Origin: Methylobacillus caricis
Lineage (GTDB): Bacteria > Pseudomonadota > Gammaproteobacteria > Burkholderiales > Methylophilaceae
Assembly (NCBI RefSeq): GCF_020532705.1
Contig: NZ_JAJAVD010000001.1
Location: 1,798,001-1,862,000 of the forward strand
DNA length: 64,000 bases
Direction: 5' to 3'
Of the stretch, positions 46,353 to 54,057 are shown in pieces. A program made the position numbers and the translations under genes. The notes below the pieces were generated by a model. The model did no database searches, was not told the DNA's origin, and saw nothing but the letters and a program-made list of their open reading frames with translations. Each line of letters begins with the position of its first letter. Within the stretch, counting starts at the first letter, position 1.

Positions 46353-47147
46353 TTAAAACAAGCTCTCTTGCACATATACGACATCATCTGCCTGAATTAA
46401 ATCATCATGCTTTGCTTTAATAATCTGTACGACTCCATTTGAATCTCGTCGTTTTATCTTGACACCACGCTCAGTCCCTCTAAGTGTCAATCCACCGCCA
46501 ATAGCAAGTGCTTGCAGTACGGTCATCTTATATTCGAGTCGGTATTGGCTTGGCCGTTGTACTTCTCCATATATGTAAAAGCGCTGAGCACGCTCTACAT
46601 ACAAAATATCTCCACCAGTAATAGTTATATTGCGAGCAACATCCCCAACTCTCATCATTTCTGCCAAGTCTATTACTTCTCGTGTAGTCTCATTTTCTCT
46701 AGTACGAATCAATGTAATTAATTCCCCGCCCTCAGGTGCTATACCACTTGCAAGTGCTAAAACATCGGCAAGTGTTCTTTGCCCTTCCAGTGGATATCTC
46801 CCAGGACGGTTAACCTGCCCTAAAACTGAGACCTGCAGACTTTGGAGTTGCGAAACAATAATACTGACATGAGGATTTCTTAAGAATCCACCAGCTTCCA
46901 ATTTAGATGCAATCTTCTTTTCAGCTGCTGCTGGAGTCTCCCCTCCTACAGAAACCTCGCCAATCAAGGGATAAGTAATTGTGCCCGACTCACTCACTCG
47001 TACTTCCAAAGCTAAATCAGGTTGTTCAAATACAGAAATTTTAAGAATATCTCCAGGCCCCAAAAGAATGTCATTCGTAGCAGAATTTGCTGCACCTGCT
47101 AAGAAGAACAATTGAAATATCAACACAATCTTAATGAGCTTATTCAT
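46353..47147 (-). CDS. epsE: EpsE, polysaccharide export outer-membrane protein
   Basis: A 264-aa Wza-family protein with a signal peptide (to AGAANSATND). Poly_export domain LLGPGDILKISVFEQPDLAL, then SLBB domains (VSVLGQVNRPGRYPLEGQRT and FYIYGEVQRPSQYRLEYKMT). It forms the export channel of the EPS. No lipobox Cys is visible, unlike E. coli Wza. Same strand and spacing as the rest of the eps block. Confidence 0.94.
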   Translation of the reverse strand: MNKLIKIVLIFQLFFLAGAANSATNDILLGPGDILKISVFEQPDLALEVRVSESGTITYPLIGEVSVGGETPAAAEKKIASKLEAGGFLRNPHVSIIVSQLQSLQVSVLGQVNRPGRYPLEGQRTLADVLALASGIAPEGGELITLIRTRENETTREVIDLAEMMRVGDVARNITITGGDILYVERAQRFYIYGEVQRPSQYRLEYKMTVLQALAIGGGLTLRGTERGVKIKRRDSNGVVQIIKAKHDDLIQADDVVYVQESLF

Positions 47148-47177
47148 AGCTATCCAATAAAAATTTGTAAGTTAAAG

Positions 47178-48113
47178 TTATTTAAGTCCATTAACACCAC
47201 GAGCAATATCATCATTAGCTGTAGACGCGCTACCTTTTTCTTGAGCATTTGATACCCCTGGCTTCGCAGGTTCAACATTGCGCATTGCGTTATCCAGATA
47301 TTCAATCTTCGCATCACTACGCAACTTAACAATTTCAGCTTCGCCTAGTTGCTTGCGTTTATTATTCAATAATACCTGTTCAATTTGAGGTGTAGCATCA
47401 GCTAGCAAAATTGGACTTTCTTTCACACTATCCATCAATACCAACATGGTGCGTGGTCCCATTCCAATAACAAACAATTGCCCTCTACGCGCATCTTTCA
47501 AGCGCTCTGAAATTTGAGGGGGAAGCTCTGCCACACTCCGCGCCACCTCACCACGGTCATATTGAATACCTTTTGCATCCAACCATACAGCAACCTCCTG
47601 TAATGTCTTAAAGCCACCAAGAGCTGACTTAAGCTCATCATTGACATAGCGAGAGTCAATTAACAGCTGTTCCATTTCGACTAATTTTCGCTCACTAAAC
47701 AATTGAGGATTTTTTTTATAAAAATCTTCTATCTCGTTTTTCTCTGGCTTACTAATATTTGCAACCTTACTTTGCAGGTATGCCTGGGCAATGATTTGTG
47801 ACTTAGCACGCTCAATTGTCTGCATCACATTAGGATCCCGATCCACTTTGGCTTTCAAAGCTGCTTGCTCAAGCAACTGACGATCTATTAAAGCATTAAG
47901 GATCTGCTTACTTGCAGCATCTTTTTGTGCAGGTTGCACATTGGCACGTGCAAGCTCTTCATTCAGCTGGTGCACGGTGATTTCTTTACCATTTACACTA
48001 GCTAAGGATTGGCTGGCCTTGCTTTCATGTGATTTATCACCGCATCCAGACACAGCAGTACCAATAATTAAAACAATTAAAGCATTAATAGTTAATTTCG
48101 AGCATTGCTTCAT
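47178..48113 (-). CDS. epsD: EpsD, lipoprotein peptidyl-prolyl isomerase
   Basis: A SurA/parvulin-like protein of about 311 aa. The signal ends in a lipobox (GTAVSGCG); the N-terminal chaperone part SVNGKEITVHQLNEELARAN is the SurA_N-like motif, followed by helices and a PPIase-like domain (LVEMEQLLIDSRYV). The EpsD family is found next to exosortase B genes and may help fold outer-membrane components. Start 48113 is chosen because it places the signal peptide directly at the N-terminus (GGAA eight bases upstream). Confidence 0.88.
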   Translation of the reverse strand: MKQCSKLTINALIVLIIGTAVSGCGDKSHESKASQSLASVNGKEITVHQLNEELARANVQPAQKDAASKQILNALIDRQLLEQAALKAKVDRDPNVMQTIERAKSQIIAQAYLQSKVANISKPEKNEIEDFYKKNPQLFSERKLVEMEQLLIDSRYVNDELKSALGGFKTLQEVAVWLDAKGIQYDRGEVARSVAELPPQISERLKDARRGQLFVIGMGPRTMLVLMDSVKESPILLADATPQIEQVLLNNKRKQLGEAEIVKLRSDAKIEYLDNAMRNVEPAKPGVSNAQEKGSASTANDDIARGVNGLK

Positions 48114-48171
48114 GGCTGTTCCATATTGGGTATTCAACTTAAAATCTCCTCAAAATTCTGCAAAATCACCA

Positions 48172-49557
48172 TTAATAGGCATTATCTTTTTTAAATACGA
48201 CGAGTACTGTCCGGACGATGATCCAGAAGTCAAATGCCAATGACCAATGCCGCAGATAATCCAGATCGTACTCAACACGTGCTTCCATTTTATCTAGAGA
48301 TTCTGTTTCCCCTCGCAAGCCATTCACTTGCGCCCAGCCGGTAATGCCTGGTTTAACTTTGTGGCGCAACATATATCCACGAATTAATTTACGATATTGC
48401 TCATTATGGGCAATTGCATGTGGACGTGGCCCAACAATACTCATCTGCCCTTGTAGCACATTGATGAATTGGGGCAACTCGTCAAGAGAGTTTTTCCGTA
48501 AGAATCCACCGACAGGAGTTAACCGTTGATCACGCTTTTGTGCCTGCACTACTTTGTCACCATCTTCCATAACTGTCATGGAACGAAATTTATAGACAAT
48601 AATTTCTTCACCATTAAGACCATAACGGCGCTGCTTAAATATAACCGGCCCCCTAGACGTCAACTTCACAATCAGTGAAATCGCCAGCATGATAGGAGAA
48701 AGTATTAATAGGATAAGCGAGGCAAGAATAATGTCACTAGTCCGTTTGATTAAACTATTGAAACCAGTGAATGGTGTTTCACAGATTGCTACCACGGGCA
48801 CACCAGCCACGTCATCAAAACGAGCCTGCACCAAATCAAAGATGTAAATATCAGGCACAAAATAGATGGACGCGGTAGTATCCTGCAGCTCCTCAAACAA
48901 CTGCCGGATTCGAGGCTGAGCGGACATTGGCAAACTAATAAAGATAATTTGCGTGTTATTGGCACGCACATATGGAGCAATATCAGACATTGAACCTAAC
49001 AGTGGTACATTACGCATCCCCTTGGGATGACGCATCACATCTCGATCATCAAATAGCCCTTTAACCTCCATAAAAAGGTAAGGGTCATCATTAATACGGT
49101 TAACCAATCGAACGCCAATATCATTAGCACCAATAATGACAACTGAACGAACTTCGCCATTTTTGTGCAAATCGGAAGCAATTTTGCGGATAGCAAGATG
49201 CGCAATAATTAAAATAACCGGCACACTAGCAAACCAAATATAAATCATTTCATCTAGATATTGACTTGAAAGATCTGCCGCATACGCAATAAATACCAAC
49301 ATTGCTACCACAATCAACCACCCAAAGAGGATGTCCCGAATGTAGCCCAGAACCTTTCCACTCCGCCAAGTACGGTATAGGTCAAGGCGCTCATATACAT
49401 TTGAGGAAATAAAATATGCCAGCAGAGCTAGAATTAGATAATACCCATTAAATGGCTCACCATATAGCAAAGTAAACCCATAAAGAGTTCCCAGTATAAT
49501 AAGAGGGTCCAACAATTGCTTAAAAAAAGCAACCAACGGAATATCATTAACGGTCAT
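48172..49557 (-). CDS. epsB: EpsB, undecaprenyl-phosphate glucose phosphotransferase
   Basis: A 461-aa polyprenyl glycosylphosphotransferase (WcaJ/WbaP type). Four N-terminal helices, a CoA-binding-like domain (SVVIIGANDIGVRLVNRI), a fifth helix (IILASLILLILSPIMLAISL) and the catalytic sugar-transferase domain: FKQRRYGLNGEEIIVYKFRS, LRKNSLDELPQFINVLQG and MSIVGPRPHAIAHNE. It starts EPS synthesis by loading the first sugar-1-phosphate on undecaprenyl phosphate. Confidence 0.95.
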   Translation of the reverse strand: MTVNDIPLVAFFKQLLDPLIILGTLYGFTLLYGEPFNGYYLILALLAYFISSNVYERLDLYRTWRSGKVLGYIRDILFGWLIVVAMLVFIAYAADLSSQYLDEMIYIWFASVPVILIIAHLAIRKIASDLHKNGEVRSVVIIGANDIGVRLVNRINDDPYLFMEVKGLFDDRDVMRHPKGMRNVPLLGSMSDIAPYVRANNTQIIFISLPMSAQPRIRQLFEELQDTTASIYFVPDIYIFDLVQARFDDVAGVPVVAICETPFTGFNSLIKRTSDIILASLILLILSPIMLAISLIVKLTSRGPVIFKQRRYGLNGEEIIVYKFRSMTVMEDGDKVVQAQKRDQRLTPVGGFLRKNSLDELPQFINVLQGQMSIVGPRPHAIAHNEQYRKLIRGYMLRHKVKPGITGWAQVNGLRGETESLDKMEARVEYDLDYLRHWSLAFDFWIIVRTVLVVFKKDNAY

Positions 49558-49567
49558 TTAGGCACCA

Positions 49568-50791
49568 TCAAAACTCGTACTGCCCAGTCAAAGAAACACT
49601 ATTTGCATCAAACTCAAACGTATTTAGAGTTGATTCCCTGATACTGTGCATAAGTGAAGCATTCAAAACAAAAGACAAGGTAGGCTTATATACAACTCCC
49701 AATGAAAATGTTTTATCTCGATCAGATCGCTGTGATCCAAAAATGTCATCCCCTACAAAGTCTCTTTTTTCATAACGCAAGTTTCCTTGGAAAGTGACTT
49801 TACTTGTAGCATAAAGACTCGCAGATAAAGATGTTCCTTTATTGAGGGTATAGCTTGAGGTAACAAATCCTTGGGCGTTATTTTCTCGCCACGCTGACAA
49901 ATTCATACTCGTTTTACCGGTAGGCATCCAATTGAAATTACTTCTAGCATTAAATTTACGAAAATCTCGCGAAGAAACCTCATCATGTTTTCGATCAACC
50001 AATCCGCCTAGAAATTGAAATTTTGACTTTGCAGACAAACTCCAGTCAACATTTAGCTTAATTTCATTCTGCGTGTAATCATTACTAATAGGAATACCAA
50101 TGAAAATTTGGTCTACAGGTCTATCACCTCTTGCATGCCTATACACAACACCTACTTTGCTAGTACTTGGTGAAATATAATCCAGCTCAACCTCCTGAGA
50201 GTTTTCGTTTAAATTAGCAGCTTTTTGATTTTCGGCACTATACTCAACCTCATAGTTAACAAGTGCTATACGGGTTTGCCACCTTGGATGCAACTTCCAA
50301 ATAGCGTCAGCAGATTTTTTGTCCTCAGTTCGTATATTCAAACCAAGCCCACCCACCTCTAAAAAATCAGCAAATGGCACCAATGCTTTTTTATGGAAGG
50401 CCTGAAAATTACCTTGCCAAAAATTGCCTAGATGCCAATTCCATTTAGCATTCAGCTCTCTGCCATTACTATCTAAAGCAGAGTTTCTATCGAACTTGGA
50501 TCTATTTAAGCCCAAATCAATAAAGAATACTTGCTGGCTAATTTTCTTGTCCAGAATAATTCCAACTTCTGTCATGAGCATGGTATCAGCCATTTTTTCG
50601 CTACCTGTACTAGCAAGCGCTTGATCTTTACCAGAAAATCTTCGCAAATTGTCGTCATACATGTAAGTTGCACTTGCATAAGGACGAATGACATCTCCCT
50701 CCAACGCATACGCAGGTGAAATCAATAAAGGTAGCTGCTGACAAGAAATTACGAATAGCAGCTTTAAAAAAATTGAGTTAGGTAAACGCAA
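49568..50791 (-). CDS. epsL: EpsL, XrtB-associated outer-membrane beta-barrel protein
   Basis: A 407-aa protein with a signal peptide (to SPAYALEGD), then ASATYMYDDNLRRFSG, the typical first strands of EpsL, and amphipathic beta strands to the terminal aromatic residue Phe (VSLTGQYEF). It is found only beside exosortase B EPS genes and probably forms the outer-membrane exit barrel together with EpsE. It is followed 10 bp later by epsB. Confidence 0.92.
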   Translation of the reverse strand: MRLPNSIFLKLLFVISCQQLPLLISPAYALEGDVIRPYASATYMYDDNLRRFSGKDQALASTGSEKMADTMLMTEVGIILDKKISQQVFFIDLGLNRSKFDRNSALDSNGRELNAKWNWHLGNFWQGNFQAFHKKALVPFADFLEVGGLGLNIRTEDKKSADAIWKLHPRWQTRIALVNYEVEYSAENQKAANLNENSQEVELDYISPSTSKVGVVYRHARGDRPVDQIFIGIPISNDYTQNEIKLNVDWSLSAKSKFQFLGGLVDRKHDEVSSRDFRKFNARSNFNWMPTGKTSMNLSAWRENNAQGFVTSSYTLNKGTSLSASLYATSKVTFQGNLRYEKRDFVGDDIFGSQRSDRDKTFSLGVVYKPTLSFVLNASLMHSIRESTLNTFEFDANSVSLTGQYEF

Positions 50792-50810
50792 GTAAAAACT
50801 TCCCCAATTA

Positions 50811-51485
50811 CTACCAGTAATGCCAGTTACCGGTATATATGACCCAAACTCCCAATACGCCGTTAGTCACCGCATGCGCGATAATCGGCATCCATATTTT
50901 TCCGCTACGGATATAAAGCAACCCATATGCCAAGCCAGCAACCAAGCCGGCAAACCAGAGGCTATGTTCTATAGCAAAAAGGGCGGATGACACTGCTAAC
51001 GCCATCCATCCCACATGCCGTGGCGCCACTTTCAGGAAGTTCTGATTTTGGATCCAGCGCATCAAAAATGAGCGCCAGAACAATTCTTCCATTAGAGGCA
51101 CAACTAATGCTGCTCCTGCAATTCTTGTCGCCATAAGGATACACGCCTCAATACCAACACCAGGATTAAAGCCACCTGATACCTCGGAAAGCAACATCCA
51201 CGGGGCATCCAGATTAATCCAGGCAACAAATACTAGCACACCAACCGCAATTGCGGTCAACCATGCTTTGAAATCTAAAACTGATCCATGAAACAGCTCT
51301 GTATAGTTTTTACGTAACACCCAAAGCACAAGAGCAACCAATGTGACCTTGATGCCATAGAACCAGCGTAAATCAATGCCTGCGGGGCCATACTGCTCAA
51401 ATATACTTACACCAGCCATCAATGCTATATAGATTGCAAAAGGAAGCGCACGATTCCAAACAGATCCTAAATTCAAACTGGGCAT
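50811..51485 (-). CDS. CAAX prenyl protease-related membrane protein of exosortase loci
   Basis: A 224-aa CPBP-family membrane protease with about six helices. The glutamate motif EELFWRSFLMRW (EExxxR) and the later His motifs HSLWFAGLVAGLAYGL and HAVTNGVLGVW give the expected active site. Such proteins (exosortase-associated CAAX-like) lie at the head of PEP-CTERM EPS operons and may process the leftover C-terminal peptides, which is unproven. It is the first gene of the long minus-strand EPS operon, with a direct repeat in the region just upstream. Confidence 0.9.
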   Translation of the reverse strand: MPSLNLGSVWNRALPFAIYIALMAGVSIFEQYGPAGIDLRWFYGIKVTLVALVLWVLRKNYTELFHGSVLDFKAWLTAIAVGVLVFVAWINLDAPWMLLSEVSGGFNPGVGIEACILMATRIAGAALVVPLMEELFWRSFLMRWIQNQNFLKVAPRHVGWMALAVSSALFAIEHSLWFAGLVAGLAYGLLYIRSGKIWMPIIAHAVTNGVLGVWVIYTGNWHYW

Positions 51486-51512
51486 GGGTATTTAATCTAC
51501 ACAAGGTGTTTG

Positions 51513-51545
51513 ATGATACAAAATTTTACCAACAAATGATACAAA
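51513..51545 (-). promoter_or_regulatory. direct decamer repeat upstream of the EPS operon
   Basis: ATGATACAAA (plus strand) occurs at 51513-51522 and 51536-51545, 23 bp apart start to start, i.e. about two helical turns. It lies 28-60 bp before the first EPS gene, so a tandem regulator-binding site or a promoter element is possible. The promoter itself must be between 51486 and 51573, but no clear -35/-10 pair stands out. Confidence 0.4.
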
Positions 51546-51573
51546 TTCTCATTTACAGTAGCTATAAGTAAAA

Positions 51574-51601
51574 AAATAAGTCGGCATAAGCCGACTTATT
51601 T
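51574..51601 (-). terminator. rho-independent terminator between PEP-CTERM gene and EPS operon
   Basis: On the minus strand AAATAAGTCGGC-TTAT-GCCGACTTATTT plus a T-run, a 12-bp perfect stem. It lies 25 bp past the stop of the PEP-CTERM gene and separates it from the EPS operon. Confidence 0.92.
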
Positions 51602-51626
51602 ATGCTACTTAATTACTGCTATAGAT

Positions 51627-52466
51627 TTATGACAGCTCTTTGTTTTTACGACGACGAGCCACAAAACCCATCATGCCAAGACCAATCAGCATCAGAGCAT
51701 ATTCAGAAGGCTCAGGAACTGCAGCCACTTCTGCGACACGGAAACCGCTCAGCCAGATTTCCTGACCCACACGACCACCTTCGTTGGTAGAAGCACCCTG
51801 GATGATACCGATAGCATTGCTACCAAATTCATAGGTGTACTGGGATGCATCTACGCTCAGGAAATAAATACCAGAATTAGGGTTATCTTCGCCGATGCTG
51901 ACGTCAGTGCGAATTGCCACCTTGTCGAGGTCCAGATAAGCGCCCGAAGCGGCAGCAGCATCATTGTAGGAAGCCTGATAGCCAGAGCGAGATGGATCGC
52001 GCAGACGGTAGCCACCTTCTGCACCGCTATAAATTCCATCAGCAAAATACCAAGCAGCAGAAATAGTGTCTACATCAGAGAAACCAGTGCGAACAATGGA
52101 GTTGATTTCAGAAATACCGCCGCCGCCATGGATGTTACCTGTAGGATAATTTGGCAACAATTGGAAATAGCTACCAATAATCAGCTGATTAGTAGTCGCA
52201 TCAATCCATACGGTATCAATAAAATTGCCAACCTGAATACTATTATTAATAGGAGAGTATACCGAAGTAGTAACGGAAGCTTGCTGGGTCCAAGTAGATG
52301 GAATGCCACCGGTCAGGAAGAATGGATCTGTTGCTGAGTTGTTAGTGCTACCAGGTGTGCGTTCACCAGTGTTCAGAACATCAACAAAACCACCAGCATA
52401 AGCACTGCTGACACTAACAATTGCCAGAGCTGCACCGGCGATAACTTGTTTGAATTGTACTTGCAT
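51627..52466 (-). CDS. PEP-CTERM sorting-domain protein (279 aa)
   Basis: Exported protein: signal peptide MQVQFKQVIAGAALAIVSVS, a beta-rich body and the sorting signal AAVPEPSEYALMLIGLGMMG followed by FVARRRKNKELS. The C-terminal half (TDVSIGEDNPNSGIYFLSVD) matches the neighbouring PEP-CTERM protein (SDISVSEGNPRSGLFLVKTD), so the two are paralogues. Likely a cell-surface or EPS-bound protein processed by XrtB. A GAGGGG site precedes the ATG, and a strong inverted repeat lies in its leader. Confidence 0.9.
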   Translation of the reverse strand: MQVQFKQVIAGAALAIVSVSSAYAGGFVDVLNTGERTPGSTNNSATDPFFLTGGIPSTWTQQASVTTSVYSPINNSIQVGNFIDTVWIDATTNQLIIGSYFQLLPNYPTGNIHGGGGISEINSIVRTGFSDVDTISAAWYFADGIYSGAEGGYRLRDPSRSGYQASYNDAAAASGAYLDLDKVAIRTDVSIGEDNPNSGIYFLSVDASQYTYEFGSNAIGIIQGASTNEGGRVGQEIWLSGFRVAEVAAVPEPSEYALMLIGLGMMGFVARRRKNKELS

Positions 52467-52487
52467 TTGTTAAATCCCCTCTAAATC

Positions 52488-52518
52488 GAGTCATTGTCCT
52501 ATGAGCGGACAATGACTC
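52488..52518 (-). promoter_or_regulatory. perfect 12-bp inverted repeat in PEP-CTERM leader
   Basis: GAGTCATTGTCC, a 7-base loop and GGACAATGACTC form a perfect stem 22-52 bp before the gene's ATG. No T-run follows on the minus strand, so it does not look like a terminator of the upstream gene. It could be an mRNA-stabilising or regulatory hairpin or a protein-binding palindrome. Confidence 0.6.
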
Positions 52519-52584
52519 TGTTCTTAAAAATTAACAACTTTCTCCATAATGCCCTGCATGAATTTCATACAAAGCGTACTGGCT

Positions 52585-53421
52585 TTAGGCCAGATTCTGT
52601 TTTTTGCGGCGCGCAGCCACAAAACCTACCACTCCTAAACCAAGCAGCATCAAAGCGTACTCTGATGGCTCAGGTACTGCAGCGACAGTTGGAACAAAAC
52701 CACCGAGGTAACCACCAACAATAGTCTGGCCTTCTTCACCAGCCTGATAATAGCCAATCGCCTTATCACCTAGAACGTACTCAGTAGCATCCGTCTTGAC
52801 CAGAAAGAGGCCACTACGTGGATTGCCTTCACTCACGCTGATATCAGACTTTTGACGCACAGCATCCGCATCAAAATCAACAGTTCTAAGGTAAGAGTAA
52901 TCATCAGTTCGACCTGTTTCGTACATGCGCAAATCATTATCAGATAGGAACAACCAAGCTGAAGAAGCGCTGAAACCTTCAAAACCGTAACGGTAGAGGA
53001 AGTTCACTTCCTGGTTATTGTCAACCAGGTTGATGTAACGAGTCCCAAACACCAAGGCGCCATCACGACTATCTTGATAGACAAAATCGTAAACAGTCGC
53101 CTGTGGTACGCCAGACAACAAAGGCACATTCGTTGTTACCTGCCAATCCAGTAATGTCAATACATAATTACCGGACTTGGAACTATACGAGATCGAGCTT
53201 GCAACCAGATCATTGTCTCCAGTGCTATAACCATCAACCCAGGTATAGCCGGTAGCATTTAGATACAGTGCATCAGCGTTTGGGTTCTGTGCGCCACTGA
53301 CCAATCCACCATTGGCTACACTCAGTGCTGCCAAATCATCGCGCAAGTTAACAAAATCGCCTGCATACGCTGAAGTAGCTGTCACCAGCATAGATGCCAA
53401 TGCAATAGACATCAATTTCAT
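52585..53421 (-). CDS. PEP-CTERM sorting-domain protein (278 aa)
   Basis: Exported protein, paralogue of the downstream PEP-CTERM protein. Signal peptide KLMSIALASMLVTATSAYAG, body with VYDFVYQDSRDGALVFGTRY and FLYRYGFEGFSASSAWLFLS, sorting signal AAVPEPSEYALMLLGLGVVG and basic tail FVAARRKKQNLA. The ATG at 53421 gives the best spacing (7) to AAGGAG; ATG at 53424 is also possible. Preceded by a long non-coding region with a sigma-54-like promoter and a palindrome. Confidence 0.9.
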   Translation of the reverse strand: MKLMSIALASMLVTATSAYAGDFVNLRDDLAALSVANGGLVSGAQNPNADALYLNATGYTWVDGYSTGDNDLVASSISYSSKSGNYVLTLLDWQVTTNVPLLSGVPQATVYDFVYQDSRDGALVFGTRYINLVDNNQEVNFLYRYGFEGFSASSAWLFLSDNDLRMYETGRTDDYSYLRTVDFDADAVRQKSDISVSEGNPRSGLFLVKTDATEYVLGDKAIGYYQAGEEGQTIVGGYLGGFVPTVAAVPEPSEYALMLLGLGVVGFVAARRKKQNLA

Positions 53422-53518
53422 CATCAATCTCCTTATGTTTATTTACCATATAACCTCTATGAACAAGGTTATATCCTCGAGGACAACCGAATCGCCTGGC
53501 CATCGCTATTGCTATGGT

Positions 53519-53534
53519 TGCAAAATCCGGGCCC
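53519..53534 (-). promoter_or_regulatory. sigma-54-like promoter of PEP-CTERM gene
   Basis: On the minus strand GGGCCC-GGATT-TTGCA keeps GGC at -24 and a perfect TTGCA at -12 with the right 5-bp spacing; the first T of TGGC is G. Transcription would start about 85 bp before the ATG at 53421. It resembles the promoter at 24240-24255, which also precedes PEP-CTERM genes. Confidence 0.6.
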
Positions 53535-53656
53535 GCTCAGGCCTCAGAGCAAAATGGAAATTCATTGAATAATCAACCTAAAAGTAACAAAATATTTACA
53601 AATCATTTACATATAGCTTATTCAATACAAGTTCTCCGGGTAAAAATCCATGTCAG

Positions 53657-53676
53657 ATTAGTCCTAATGGACTAAT
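53657..53676. promoter_or_regulatory. palindrome upstream of the sigma-54-like promoter
   Basis: ATTAGTCC-TAAT-GGACTAAT is a perfect 8-bp inverted repeat with a 4-bp centre, about 140 bp upstream of the -12 element, the distance typical of enhancer sites bound by NtrC-family activators. Such an activator (PrsR type) is not encoded in the window. Confidence 0.5.
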
Positions 53677-53967
53677 GCTCGCCTCTAACAAATTTGTTAT
53701 TCGCCAATAATCCTCAATCTTTTTATGGCTTTAAACAGCCAACTTGGTTATTTACAACCACCAACAACCAAATTTACTTAATTTAATAAGAAGGCTAGTC
53801 GAAACCTTGGTCTTACGCCCCAGAAAAACAAAATGAAAGAGAAATGCCGAGACCGTTCCAACATAACACCGACATTTTTCACACTGGTTTCTTAGCCCGG
53901 ACCTCTACCGTGAACAGAAATATGCGCCGAAATCCAGTCTGGATATCGCGATAACACAGGAATATAG

Positions 53968-53992
53968 AAAATGCCGGATCAAGTCCGGCATT
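53968..53992 (-). terminator. rho-independent terminator after TonB-dependent receptor
   Basis: On the minus strand AATGCCGGA-CTTGA-TCCGGCATT followed by TTTC, a 9-bp perfect stem about 66 bp beyond the receptor stop. Confidence 0.8.
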
Positions 53993-54057
53993 ACAGAGAA
54001 ACAACCACGCTGACCTAAGCGCCTGGGTCTTGTCAACAAGGTAAAAAGACTGCAAAT

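Larger units (their letters stand above)
53422..53967. other. long non-coding upstream region of the PEP-CTERM pair
   Basis: About 550 bp with no convincing gene on either strand; several short open frames exist but lack a ribosome-binding site and protein-like composition. It contains the sigma-54-like promoter at 53519-53534, the palindrome at 53657-53676, and AACCA-rich sequence near 53745-53780 resembling motifs in front of the TonB receptor. It is AT-rich overall. Confidence 0.6.
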
